This document shows positions 1 to 6,903 of a stretch of 14,141 nucleotides of DNA, piece after piece. Each line of letters begins with the position of its first letter. Within the stretch, counting starts at the first letter, position 1. Made by a program: the position numbers and the translations under genes. The DNA is from an uncultured Sulfuricurvum sp. (lineage in GTDB: Bacteria > Campylobacterota > Campylobacteria > Campylobacterales > Sulfurimonadaceae): the NCBI RefSeq assembly GCF_937936435.1, contig NZ_CALDDG010000006.1, positions 1-14,141 of the forward strand, read 5' to 3'. The notes beneath the pieces are model-generated. The model was not told where the DNA came from. It was given only the letters and a program-made list of their open reading frames with translations, and ran no database searches.

Positions 1-55
1 ACCCCGGGCCTACTGATTACAAATCAGTTGCTCTAGCCAACTGAGCTATGCCGGC
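1..55 (-). tRNA. tRNA-Thr (anticodon UGU), 3' part cut off by window edge
   Basis: Read on the minus strand, the gene starts at 55 with the acceptor strand GCCGGCA. The D-arm follows (AGCTCAGTTGG...GAGCA), then an anticodon arm with stem ACTGA/TCAGT around the loop TTTGTAA. The anticodon is TGT, which reads ACA threonine codons. The window ends within the variable/T-arm region, so the T-loop and 3' acceptor strand are missing. A consensus sigma-70 promoter lies just upstream (76-104). The identity is secure because anticodon stem, loop and D-arm all fit the tRNA fold; only the 3' end is unseen. Confidence 0.95.
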
Positions 56-75
56 ATTGGTGAAATGGAGCTGAA

Positions 76-104
76 ATTATAGTCATTTCATCCTAAAATG
101 TCAA
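76..104 (-). promoter_or_regulatory. Consensus sigma-70 promoter of tRNA-Thr
   Basis: On the minus strand there is a perfect TTGACA (104 to 99), a 17-bp spacer, and a perfect TATAAT (81 to 76). The predicted start is near position 69, giving a leader of about 14 nt before the tRNA 5' end at 55. It lies entirely in the gap between the yaaA stop and the tRNA. Other promoters in this window lack a clear -35, so this full match stands out and suits a highly expressed stable RNA. Confidence 0.85.
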
Positions 105-122
105 GAGCCATTGAGAAAAATT

Positions 123-860
123 TTAACAAACGTTATAAACGATCTCTTTTTTTGTATTTGTCTCGATAATTTTCTCTAAAACAAGTCCCTCTATATTCAT
201 CGCCAGCAACTCATCGATCCCTTTTATCCGGGCTGATGCAGCTTCGCGCAGTACGATTCCTCGGTATGCTTTGGCCCAGTGGCTTACCACCTTGCCTTCT
301 TTCAAAAACTTCAATGTCGTTACTCTAGATGCAGGAGTATAAAACTTATCGTAAAACCCTGCACGTAGATCCAGAATCTCTTCTCCGGCGATCTTTTCAT
401 CGAGAACGGACGAAAAATCCTTTTTGTACTCTTTCTCCGGAACACAGCTTCCGATTTTGGAGCCTTGTTTCACTTTATAATCGGGGATGCAGTCTCCGGC
501 ACCGATCGGGCCGAAGAGATTGGAAAAAAGGATTACATGGCGTTCAATGTACGATTGTGCATCCGATGAAAGCGAAGGGAAATCGAGATAATCGTATGCT
601 ACTCCGTCATATCGTTCAATCGCTCTCATCGTCGGAGCTTTTAAAAAAGGGAGGCGATAGCGTTCGTACTCTTTCGGATCTTTTACACCGAAGAGTTCGC
701 AAAGCTTCTCCTGCTCTCCTTCTGCGATCACTGCTTCGTACTGCGCAACGATTTCCATCCGTTTCTGATACATCTGCGGAAATAAAAAACTATCGTGTTG
801 GAGCGGGGGGCATTCTCCCCCCTTCCGTTTCCCCTCACTGGGTGCGAACAGAATAATCAT
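123..860 (-). CDS. yaaA: YaaA family peroxide stress protein
   Basis: This 245-residue protein belongs to the YaaA/DUF328 family. Its E. coli member is induced by peroxide, limits free intracellular iron and protects DNA from oxidative damage. Family signatures seen here are the N-terminal MIILFAPSEGK (family form: SPAK), a central YDGVAYDYLDF segment, a LFGPIGAGDCIPDYK segment, and a C-terminal SHWAKAYRGIVLRE block that matches the family's SxYAKxxRG. The length is close to the usual 250-260. No signal peptide or membrane segment is present, so it should be cytosolic. The ATG at 860 shares its A with the TGA stop of the upstream antiporter gene (TGATG), so the pair is probably translationally coupled. 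The family assignment is firm; the physiological role here is inferred from E. coli. Confidence 0.9.
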   Translation of the reverse strand: MIILFAPSEGKRKGGECPPLQHDSFLFPQMYQKRMEIVAQYEAVIAEGEQEKLCELFGVKDPKEYERYRLPFLKAPTMRAIERYDGVAYDYLDFPSLSSDAQSYIERHVILFSNLFGPIGAGDCIPDYKVKQGSKIGSCVPEKEYKKDFSSVLDEKIAGEEILDLRAGFYDKFYTPASRVTTLKFLKEGKVVSHWAKAYRGIVLREAASARIKGIDELLAMNIEGLVLEKIIETNTKKEIVYNVC

Positions 861-2008
861 CAGTAATACGCTGCAATAATGGCGTAACTGAGAAAGAACA
901 TCATATGCGATGCCCCCTCGAAATAGTTGGTCTCCCCCTCATCGGTCGTTTTCCACACTAATAAGATCGTCAGCAACAACGCTCCGATTTGAAGCGGATT
1001 GAAATCCAATGTCAGATTAATCCCTGAAAAATAAGCCAAGAGCATTAAAATAGGCACCGTCAAAATGATCGAAACCGTTGATGCACCCATTGCTATGTTA
1101 ACAACCCGCTGGATCTGATCGTTTCTCGCCGCCCTTACCGCAGTAAAAATTTCCGGAGAAACGCTGATAATCGCAATGACCAATCCGGCAAGACCTGCCG
1201 ATATACCATGCTCACGTGCTATCGCAACTCCATTGCCGGCAAATATTTCAGCACCCAAAGCGATAACGGCGATAAATCCAAAAATAGCAATAAAGTTGAT
1301 AGGGGTACTCAAATGTTCGAAAACATAATCACTCGATTCATTTTCATCGATCTCACCCTCTTCTTCTTGAAGCTTCCGCTTTAACCGGAAAAAACGGCTT
1401 CGTGCCGTTGCTTTAAAAAAATGGGTGTGCGTACGAGTTTGAAATATGAAGATGATAATGTAAAATAAAAGCAATACTGCGGCAATCAGGTGGCTGACAT
1501 GGGTCAGGGCATTCGCTCCGTGATCCGTATGGCTTAACAGTCCAGGAACCAACAATGCCGATGACGCGACAAACAAAACGGTGCTATAGGCGCTGGAAGT
1601 CTCTTTGTTATGCTGTTGCTGTGTAAATGCCAATCCTCCGAGGAAGACGGCAAGTCCGAGTAAAACGTTCAAATCGACGATAACCGCGGAAATGATTCCC
1701 CCCTTTACCGTTTCTAACACTTCGGGAGAGTGCTTCACTTCGAGCAAAATCACATACAATAAGATGATTTCCACCGCTACGGCGCTAAAAGTCAGAACGA
1801 AACTTCCGTAAGGTTCATGAAGACGTTCGGAGAGGATATCGGCCACTTCGGCCACCGTGAGAGAAAGAGATGCGATTCCGATCGCGGCAAACAATGTTGC
1901 GAGAGATGATTCATGCTGGGCATTAAAAACGAATGAGAGAAGTATCGCTACGACTCCTATAAAAATATCCCAATAATCCTCAATAAAATAGCGTATCCGC
2001 CTGTCCAA
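860..2008 (-). CDS. Calcium/proton antiporter, CaCA superfamily (ChaA/CAX type)
   Basis: This 382-residue polytopic membrane protein has about 10-11 hydrophobic segments and fits a cation/H+ exchanger that extrudes Ca2+ (possibly Na+ or K+) using the proton gradient. Two alpha-repeats are visible. The first spans roughly residues 45-90 (SLTVAEVADILSERL, then AVEI with Glu80). The second spans roughly 272-320 (ISVSPEIFTAVRAARND with Glu286, then NIAMGASTVSII). The paired acidic residues are the expected ion-binding sites. The halves are joined by a charged cytosolic loop (about 195-228) with an acidic run, EEEGEIDENE. The length is close to E. coli ChaA (366). The start is a TTG: AAAGGA lies 7 nt upstream and no ATG is nearby. 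It overlaps yaaA by 1 nt. Ion specificity cannot be read from sequence alone. Confidence 0.85.
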   Translation of the reverse strand: MDRRIRYFIEDYWDIFIGVVAILLSFVFNAQHESSLATLFAAIGIASLSLTVAEVADILSERLHEPYGSFVLTFSAVAVEIILLYVILLEVKHSPEVLETVKGGIISAVIVDLNVLLGLAVFLGGLAFTQQQHNKETSSAYSTVLFVASSALLVPGLLSHTDHGANALTHVSHLIAAVLLLFYIIIFIFQTRTHTHFFKATARSRFFRLKRKLQEEEGEIDENESSDYVFEHLSTPINFIAIFGFIAVIALGAEIFAGNGVAIAREHGISAGLAGLVIAIISVSPEIFTAVRAARNDQIQRVVNIAMGASTVSIILTVPILMLLAYFSGINLTLDFNPLQIGALLLTILLVWKTTDEGETNYFEGASHMMFFLSYAIIAAYY

Positions 2009-2036
2009 GACTGTATCCTTTTAGATTTTGTTTAAA

Positions 2037-2067
2037 GCTGTGTCCATAATAGTACCATAAACACAGC
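2037..2067 (-). terminator. Hairpin between corA and the antiporter gene, possible corA terminator
   Basis: A 7-bp perfect inverted repeat, GCTGTGT/ACACAGC, encloses a 17-nt loop in the 70-bp gap after the corA stop. In the corA transcript it would be followed by UUUAAAC, a short and interrupted U tract. A TATTAT sequence (2051 to 2046) lies in the loop and could be a -10 for the antiporter gene. Both roles are plausible and neither is strong. Confidence 0.4.
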
Positions 2068-2078
2068 CATACTATGGA

Positions 2079-3032
2079 TTAAACCCACCCTTTTCGTTTG
2101 AAAACATAAATCGGAAGGACCGATGAACAAATCATCATAAAGATCGAAAGAAGGTAGCCGTAATGCCAATTCAGTTCCGGCATGATCTGAAAATTCATCC
2201 CGTAAATACTCGCTATTAGAGTAGGAGGAAGAAAAATAACATTGACGATCGTAAACATTTTAATAACTTTGTTTTGTTCGATGCTCAAAACCCCTACGAA
2301 GATATTTTGCAGATAATCGAGGCGTTCAAAATTGAAATCGGTGTAATCGATCAGCGATTTGATATCTTTAAGCATGACTGTGACGTCATGTTTTAATGCA
2401 TGCTTATACTTGGTCGACTTCAAAAAGGCACTCAAAATACGCTGTTTATCGTTCAGGTTTTCGCGTATTTGCATGTTTAAATCTTCCAAGGCCGAAATCC
2501 GTTCCAATATCTCTTCGTCTTCATTGGTATAGTCTGTCAAAACATGTTTACGGACACGTGTGATATCTTTTGAAAGTTTTTCGATGATATCGGCGTCGGC
2601 ATCGATTCGGATATCCAAAATCTGGCAAAAGATATCATAGCCCGTCTCGAATTGTTTCGGCGTTGCAAAAAACTTTCGGTTGAATTCGTCAAACGTATAA
2701 AGCGACGTATAGCGGATCGAGATCAGCTTGTTTTCATGCAGAATAAACGATACGGTTTCATTATGCGGATTCCGATCCGCCGTTACCAGAAAATAGCTGT
2801 TAATCTCAATCCGGTCATTCTCTTCCCAATAGCGTGAACTGATCTCGATCTCTTCGGTCTCTTGTTTTGTCGGAAATTTGATGTTGAACGTATTTTCGAT
2901 AAAAACGATTTCATCATACGTCGGCATCAGCATATCGATCCAAATTACCTTCTCGATCACATCACCGTCAAGTTCTGACATCGTATCGATGAAAGCTATC
3001 GCGTTTTCATTACGGATATAACATTTAATCAT
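2079..3032 (-). CDS. corA: CorA family magnesium/divalent cation channel
   Basis: This 317-residue protein is a CorA-type Mg2+ (Co2+/Ni2+) channel of the inner membrane; characterised members are homopentamers. It has a long soluble N-terminal domain (about 1-250), rich in charged helices, which forms the funnel. Two C-terminal membrane helices follow (about 258-277 and 292-311). The signature GMN is at residues 278-280 in YGMNF, and the basic tail KRKGW comes after helix 2. The start at 3032 is chosen because AAGGAGGA lies directly upstream. Upstream in-frame codons exist but would run 66 nt further into the radical SAM gene. The start region ATGATTAA overlaps that gene's stop by 8 nt, which suggests coupled translation. 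A possible terminator follows at 2037-2067. Confidence 0.93.
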   Translation of the reverse strand: MIKCYIRNENAIAFIDTMSELDGDVIEKVIWIDMLMPTYDEIVFIENTFNIKFPTKQETEEIEISSRYWEENDRIEINSYFLVTADRNPHNETVSFILHENKLISIRYTSLYTFDEFNRKFFATPKQFETGYDIFCQILDIRIDADADIIEKLSKDITRVRKHVLTDYTNEDEEILERISALEDLNMQIRENLNDKQRILSAFLKSTKYKHALKHDVTVMLKDIKSLIDYTDFNFERLDYLQNIFVGVLSIEQNKVIKMFTIVNVIFLPPTLIASIYGMNFQIMPELNWHYGYLLSIFMMICSSVLPIYVFKRKGWV

Positions 3033-3912
3033 CGCTTCCTCCTTGTTTAAATCGTTCTTTATACGTACACTTTTGGCATAACTCTTCTGTACAGACACTG
3101 CGTGCGAACCCCTCGCGGATCGCTACGGCACGTTCAGATGTCAGAATTTTACCCAAATTTGTCTCGAAGAGGTTACCCAGTTCCATTACCCCATCACCGT
3201 CCAGACAGCACGGTACCACCCGCCCGTCCGAAAGGACGGCGATTTGCTTACTCAACCCTTGGCAGTATCCATTTCCGACAACGGCATTATGCAGATTCGG
3301 CCACTCAAAATAGCGATCGAAATGGAGCAATATTTTGGACGCTAAACGGATCGATTGCCGCTCTCCGCTGATCTGTGAAGAAATCACTCCTTTTTCAAGA
3401 GAAAAGTGCTTCTCCAAAAGTTCAAAAAGCCGCTCGTTAAAATGGCTTTCGCTATAAATCTCATCCAAATTCCAAAGACGAAGATTGATAAAAAAATCAT
3501 TTGAACCCGAAAGCTTTTCGTCACACAAGGCCAATATAGGTTCCATATATGCCTCAAAAGTTCGAGAGACGCTATTTTTATTAAAGCTGTTAAGCGAGAT
3601 ATTGATCTGGCGAAGTGTGGGATGAAAAAGTGCTTCACGGCGTAAGTCATCGAGATAAAATCCGCTGGTCGTGATCATCACTTTTAACCCTGCATCGTAT
3701 GCTATATCGAGATACTCTTTCACATTGCTCAATACCATAGGATCACCCATCACATGCAAAGCAATCTCATCGGTATAGCTTCGAAGCTGTTCCGTGATCG
3801 ATTTAAAAAACGAAAGAGCCATTGTAGTGGTCGGTTGATTTTTCGGGGGACAAAAGCTGCACGACAAACCGCATATATTGGTTATTTCAACATAGGCACG
3901 GCTGAATTTCAT
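3025..3912 (-). CDS. Radical SAM protein with SPASM-like C-terminal domain
   Basis: This 295-residue protein binds a [4Fe-4S] cluster through C14-x3-C18-x2-C21 (NICGLSCSFC), the radical SAM motif. It is followed by a typical partial TIM barrel with an HVMGDP segment in the place of the usual GGEP-like motif. The C-terminus carries a SPASM/Twitch-type set: C-x12-G-x4-CC (GYCQG...SDGRVVPCC) and C-x4-C-x2-C (VCTEELCQKC), indicating one or more auxiliary Fe-S clusters. SPASM enzymes often modify peptides, proteins or cofactors, but no precursor peptide or partner is adjacent, so the substrate is unknown. The ATG at 3912 is preferred over a TTG 18 nt upstream because AAGGA sits 5 nt before it. It overlaps corA by 8 nt and is divergent from the thioredoxin-like gene with a 12-bp gap. 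Confidence 0.88.
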   Translation of the reverse strand: MKFSRAYVEITNICGLSCSFCPPKNQPTTTMALSFFKSITEQLRSYTDEIALHVMGDPMVLSNVKEYLDIAYDAGLKVMITTSGFYLDDLRREALFHPTLRQINISLNSFNKNSVSRTFEAYMEPILALCDEKLSGSNDFFINLRLWNLDEIYSESHFNERLFELLEKHFSLEKGVISSQISGERQSIRLASKILLHFDRYFEWPNLHNAVVGNGYCQGLSKQIAVLSDGRVVPCCLDGDGVMELGNLFETNLGKILTSERAVAIREGFARSVCTEELCQKCTYKERFKQGGSDD

Positions 3913-3918
3913 TATAAT
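3913..3918 (+). promoter_or_regulatory. Possible -10 box for the thioredoxin-like gene (leaderless transcript)
   Basis: TATAAT lies 6 nt before the ATG at 3925, so transcription would begin at or near the start codon. It is part of the self-complementary octamer ATTATAAT that also overlaps the divergent ATG at 3912. No clear -35 is seen, which is common in Campylobacterota. No Shine-Dalgarno sequence precedes the plus-strand ATG, which fits a leaderless mRNA. This is an inference from spacing only. Confidence 0.4.
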
Positions 3919-3924
3919 CCTTTT

Positions 3925-4248
3925 ATGCAAACCTTAGACACTATTAACCAAACACTCAACTCTAACGATGCGGTGATGCTCTATTTTAGCGCACCGACCT
4001 GTAACGTCTGTCATGCACTAAAACCTAAACTGACCGAAGCTATTATGGATAACTTCCCGACTTTTATCATAGAGAGTATCGATATTTCGCAAACGCCCGA
4101 AATTGCTTCACATTTTAGTGTTTTTGCTATTCCGACGGTACTTGTCTTTTTTGAAGGGCGAGAATTTTTGCGTAAAAGCCGGCACATGAGTGTCGGCGAG
4201 GTCGTTGATACGATTAAACGGCCGTACAGCTTTATGGTAGAAAGCTGA
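3925..4248 (+). CDS. Thioredoxin-like protein (CNVC active site)
   Basis: This 107-residue single-domain thioredoxin-fold protein is probably a cytosolic thiol-disulfide reductant, as there is no signal peptide. The redox motif is YFSAPTCNVCHALKP at about residues 20-34, where the usual WCGPC is replaced by TCNVC. The cis-proline loop is present as FAIPTVLVFF at about 70-79, followed by GREFLRKSRHMS in the usual beta-strand/helix position. The length matches classical thioredoxins. Sequence upstream in frame is antisense to the radical SAM gene, so the ATG at 3925 is the reasonable start. It has no visible ribosome site. This is the only plus-strand gene in the window; its last 17 bp overlap the end of the convergent trmH-type gene. 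The substrate is unknown, and the altered CxxC suggests a specialised role rather than the main thioredoxin. Confidence 0.88.
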   Translation: MQTLDTINQTLNSNDAVMLYFSAPTCNVCHALKPKLTEAIMDNFPTFIIESIDISQTPEIASHFSVFAIPTVLVFFEGREFLRKSRHMSVGEVVDTIKRPYSFMVES

Positions 4249-4984
4249 CAATCCCTGCCGTTACGGCGACGTTGAGCGACTCGACGCCCCGATACATCGG
4301 AATACTGACGCTATGGGTTGATGCACGCATTACACTATCACTCACCCCTTCGGATTCATTCCCCAGTACAAAAACGGCACGCGGAGGAATTTTCAGCGAA
4401 TGAATATCCGCAGTTGCATGCGATGAGAGGGTAATAATCGCCGTATCTTTCAGCCCTAAAATATCCGATAAATCCTCACAATAATAGATCGGGATTTTAA
4501 AGAGTGTCCCCGCAGACGCTTTCATTACCAGCGGAGAGAGCTTGGTACTGTTTCGTCGAGGCAGAACGATACCGTCGATCTTGCTCGCCGCGGCTGAGCG
4601 GACGATCATCCCCAGATTTTGGGGATTGTTGATCCCATCCAGTGCTAAAAGACGAAAAGAAGCCGGCAGATCTGTTTCAATTTTAGAGGCACTACGGTAA
4701 TTTTGGCTAACGACGTCAATCGCAACCCCCTGATCTTGTGCACTGTTTTTAGAGATACGTGACAATGCCTCTTTGGTATGGTATTTGATCTCCACACCCC
4801 GCATTTCGGCGAGAGCCATGATCTCTTCGATCGTCTCGTCACTGCGGTTGCTTTTGGAAAGATGCAGTCTATGAATCTGAACCGTATCGTCTCGCAGCAC
4901 TTCCACGGCGACATTACGGCCATATAGAGTAATCAACGAATCAAAAAAACGCTTTTTCTCTAAATACTCTGCAGAATCGTTCAT
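4232..4984 (-). CDS. TrmH/SpoU family RNA 2'-O-ribose methyltransferase
   Basis: This 250-residue protein transfers a methyl group from S-adenosylmethionine to a ribose 2'-OH in rRNA or tRNA. All three SPOUT motifs are visible: motif 1 LDGINNPQNLGMIVRSA (about 115-131), motif 2 VLGNESEGVS (206-215), and motif 3 IPMYRGVESLNVAVTAGI (228-245), which form the knotted SAM site. An N-terminal domain (about 20-105) with YGRNVAVEVL resembles the substrate-binding domain of RlmB (23S G2251 methylase). RlmB is therefore the nearest guess, but TrmH or TsnR-like enzymes cannot be excluded. The protein stops right after motif 3, a few residues shorter than RlmB. The ATG overlaps the tkt stop by one base (TAATG), so it is probably coupled to tkt. 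Its 3' end overlaps the convergent thioredoxin-like gene by 17 bp. Confidence 0.88.
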   Translation of the reverse strand: MNDSAEYLEKKRFFDSLITLYGRNVAVEVLRDDTVQIHRLHLSKSNRSDETIEEIMALAEMRGVEIKYHTKEALSRISKNSAQDQGVAIDVVSQNYRSASKIETDLPASFRLLALDGINNPQNLGMIVRSAAASKIDGIVLPRRNSTKLSPLVMKASAGTLFKIPIYYCEDLSDILGLKDTAIITLSSHATADIHSLKIPPRAVFVLGNESEGVSDSVMRASTHSVSIPMYRGVESLNVAVTAGIVSFLP

Positions 4985-6900
4985 TAGACTTTCGCCGCAA
5001 CGGCGTCTGCACTAAATCCGAATTTCTCAAACAATTTATCGGCCGGCGCACTCGCACCGAATCCCTCCATCGCCACAACCGTATCGGCGAAACGATACCA
5101 TTCAAGCCCTCGAGCCGCTTCGATGGCTACTTTTTTGGTTCCCGGTTTGATAATTGTATCGATATAGCTTTGGGATTGTTCCAACAACAAATCGAAACAC
5201 GGTACACTCACAACGTTTGCCGAAATACCGCGTGATGCGAGAAGTTCCGCACTCTCGATCGCCAAGCCAACCTCAGAACCCGACGCCATTAATGTCACCG
5301 TCGCGTCAGCGCGTTCTACAAGAAGATAACCCCCGTTTTCGACATCCCCGCGAACTGCGGACGGCAGAATCGGAAGATTTTGACGAGAACAGACAAACGC
5401 GGACGGAGAGTGTTTCATCGAAAGGGCTTTTTGCCAACATTTGACGTTTTCAGCTCCGTCCGCCGGGCGATAAACATAAAAATTCGGCAACGCTCTAAAT
5501 TGGCTCAGATGTTCGATCGGCTGATGCGTCGGACCGTCTTCTCCGACACCGATACTGTCATGCGTCCAAATAAAGAAATGTTGGATTCCGCTGAGTGCAG
5601 CAATACGGGCTGAAGGTTTTAGATAATCGCTAAATACGAAAAAGGTCGCACTAAACGGTAAAATCGGACCGTACAACGCCATCGCATTCGTAATCGATGC
5701 CATTGCGTGTTCGCGGATACCGAAATGGATATTTTTCCCGTTCGGGAAATCGCCCATATTTGTTAGCTCGGTTTTATTGGACGGCCCGAGGTCGGCAGAG
5801 CCTCCCAAAAACCCCGGAATTGCTTTGGCAATCGCATTTAGAATTTTACCGTTCGTATTACGTGTCGCGTCCGCTTTTTCAAAAATCGGCCATTCTATAC
5901 GGCTGAAATCCGGATTTAGCAATTGGGCATACGCCTCATTTTGTTCCGAAAGAGGAAGTTCTTGCAACCGATGGTTCCATTCGCGTTCTGCCAAATCTCC
6001 CTTTTCAATCGCACAGCGGAAACGCTCCAATACGTCCGCATCCACGGCAAACGTTGACTCCGGATCGAACCCCGCTGCGATTTTGGCTGCTTTGATCACA
6101 TCATGCCCCAGAGGTGCACCGTGCGCATGGTGAGACCCCTCCATTTTGCCGCCCCCTTTGGCGATCACGGTATTGGCGATAATAAGAACCGGGCGTTTGA
6201 TCGTTTTTGCCTGTGTCAAAGCACCGTCAATTTCGTCAAAATTATGTCCGTCTATCTCCAAAACAGCCCAGTTTTGGGATTCGAAACGCTCACGAATATT
6301 TTCGCTGAGGCTAAGTTCCGTCGAACCTTCGATCGTGATACGGTTTGAATCATAGATCACGACCAGATTGTCTAGCTCCATGTGACCTGCAATCGAACAT
6401 GCTTCATAGCTGATCCCCTCTTCCAAATCGCCATCACCGCATAAACAATATACGTTGTGATCGATCATCGCCGCCGTTTCTGAATTGACTTTATTCCCTA
6501 CATACGTAGAAGCCATCGCAAAACCGACCGCATTGGCGATACCCTGGCCCAAAGGTCCTGTCGTTATTTCGATCCCGGCAGTATGTCCGTACTCAGGATG
6601 CCCGGGAGTTTTGGAATCAAGTTGACGGAAATTTTTAAGGTCAGCAATCTCCAATCCATACCCCCACAGATAGTAGAGCGAATAGATCAATCCCGTTCCG
6701 TGTCCGCCTGAAAATACCAAACGGTCGCGATTGAGCCATTTCGGATTTTTCGGATTGTGGCTCATATGTTCTGAGAGAACAACTGCGATATCCGCCAAGC
6801 CCATCGGTGCCCCCGGGTGACCCGAATTAGCTTGTTGAACCATATCGGCCGCTAAAAAGCGAATCGTGTCTGCCATTTTTTGGCGCATTGCATTACTCAT
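4984..6900 (-). CDS. tkt: Transketolase
   Basis: This 638-residue thiamine diphosphate enzyme moves two-carbon ketol units between sugar phosphates in the non-oxidative pentose phosphate pathway. It supplies ribose-5-P and erythrose-4-P. The N-terminal ThDP domain has SGHPGAPMGLAD (about 26-37), TPGHPE with a conserved His (98-103), and the GDGDLEEGISYEA thiamine-binding motif (155-167) with DSNR following (184-187). The middle pyrimidine domain has the FGIREHAM segment with the catalytic Glu and the DSIGVGEDGPTHQPIEHL phosphate-binding segment. The C-terminal domain (about 510-638) is complete. AGGA lies 7 nt upstream of the ATG at 6900. The ispA stop is 3 nt upstream. The length is slightly below the usual 660 but no motif is lost. 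Confidence 0.97.
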   Translation of the reverse strand: MSNAMRQKMADTIRFLAADMVQQANSGHPGAPMGLADIAVVLSEHMSHNPKNPKWLNRDRLVFSGGHGTGLIYSLYYLWGYGLEIADLKNFRQLDSKTPGHPEYGHTAGIEITTGPLGQGIANAVGFAMASTYVGNKVNSETAAMIDHNVYCLCGDGDLEEGISYEACSIAGHMELDNLVVIYDSNRITIEGSTELSLSENIRERFESQNWAVLEIDGHNFDEIDGALTQAKTIKRPVLIIANTVIAKGGGKMEGSHHAHGAPLGHDVIKAAKIAAGFDPESTFAVDADVLERFRCAIEKGDLAEREWNHRLQELPLSEQNEAYAQLLNPDFSRIEWPIFEKADATRNTNGKILNAIAKAIPGFLGGSADLGPSNKTELTNMGDFPNGKNIHFGIREHAMASITNAMALYGPILPFSATFFVFSDYLKPSARIAALSGIQHFFIWTHDSIGVGEDGPTHQPIEHLSQFRALPNFYVYRPADGAENVKCWQKALSMKHSPSAFVCSRQNLPILPSAVRGDVENGGYLLVERADATVTLMASGSEVGLAIESAELLASRGISANVVSVPCFDLLLEQSQSYIDTIIKPGTKKVAIEAARGLEWYRFADTVVAMEGFGASAPADKLFEKFGFSADAVAAKV

Positions 6901-6903
6901 TGT

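Noticed and set aside
329..856. Plus-strand open frame of 175 codons opposite yaaA
   Set aside because: It is antisense to a clear YaaA family gene; the product is Arg/Ser/His-rich and lacks family features or a ribosome site.
3033..3098. Longer start for corA
   Set aside because: It would add 22 residues inside the radical SAM gene, while the ATG at 3032 has an excellent AAGGAGGA site and gives the normal CorA length.
3754..3924. Longer N-terminus for the thioredoxin-like gene
   Set aside because: The extra 57 codons are antisense to the radical SAM gene, show no thioredoxin homology, and would disrupt the normal family length of about 107.
4993..5005. CGCCG/CGGCG hairpin near the tkt stop codon
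   Set aside because: It encodes the Ala/Val-rich tail of transketolase using common GCC/GCG codons; the 5-bp stem is easily explained by coding and is not at the stop itself.
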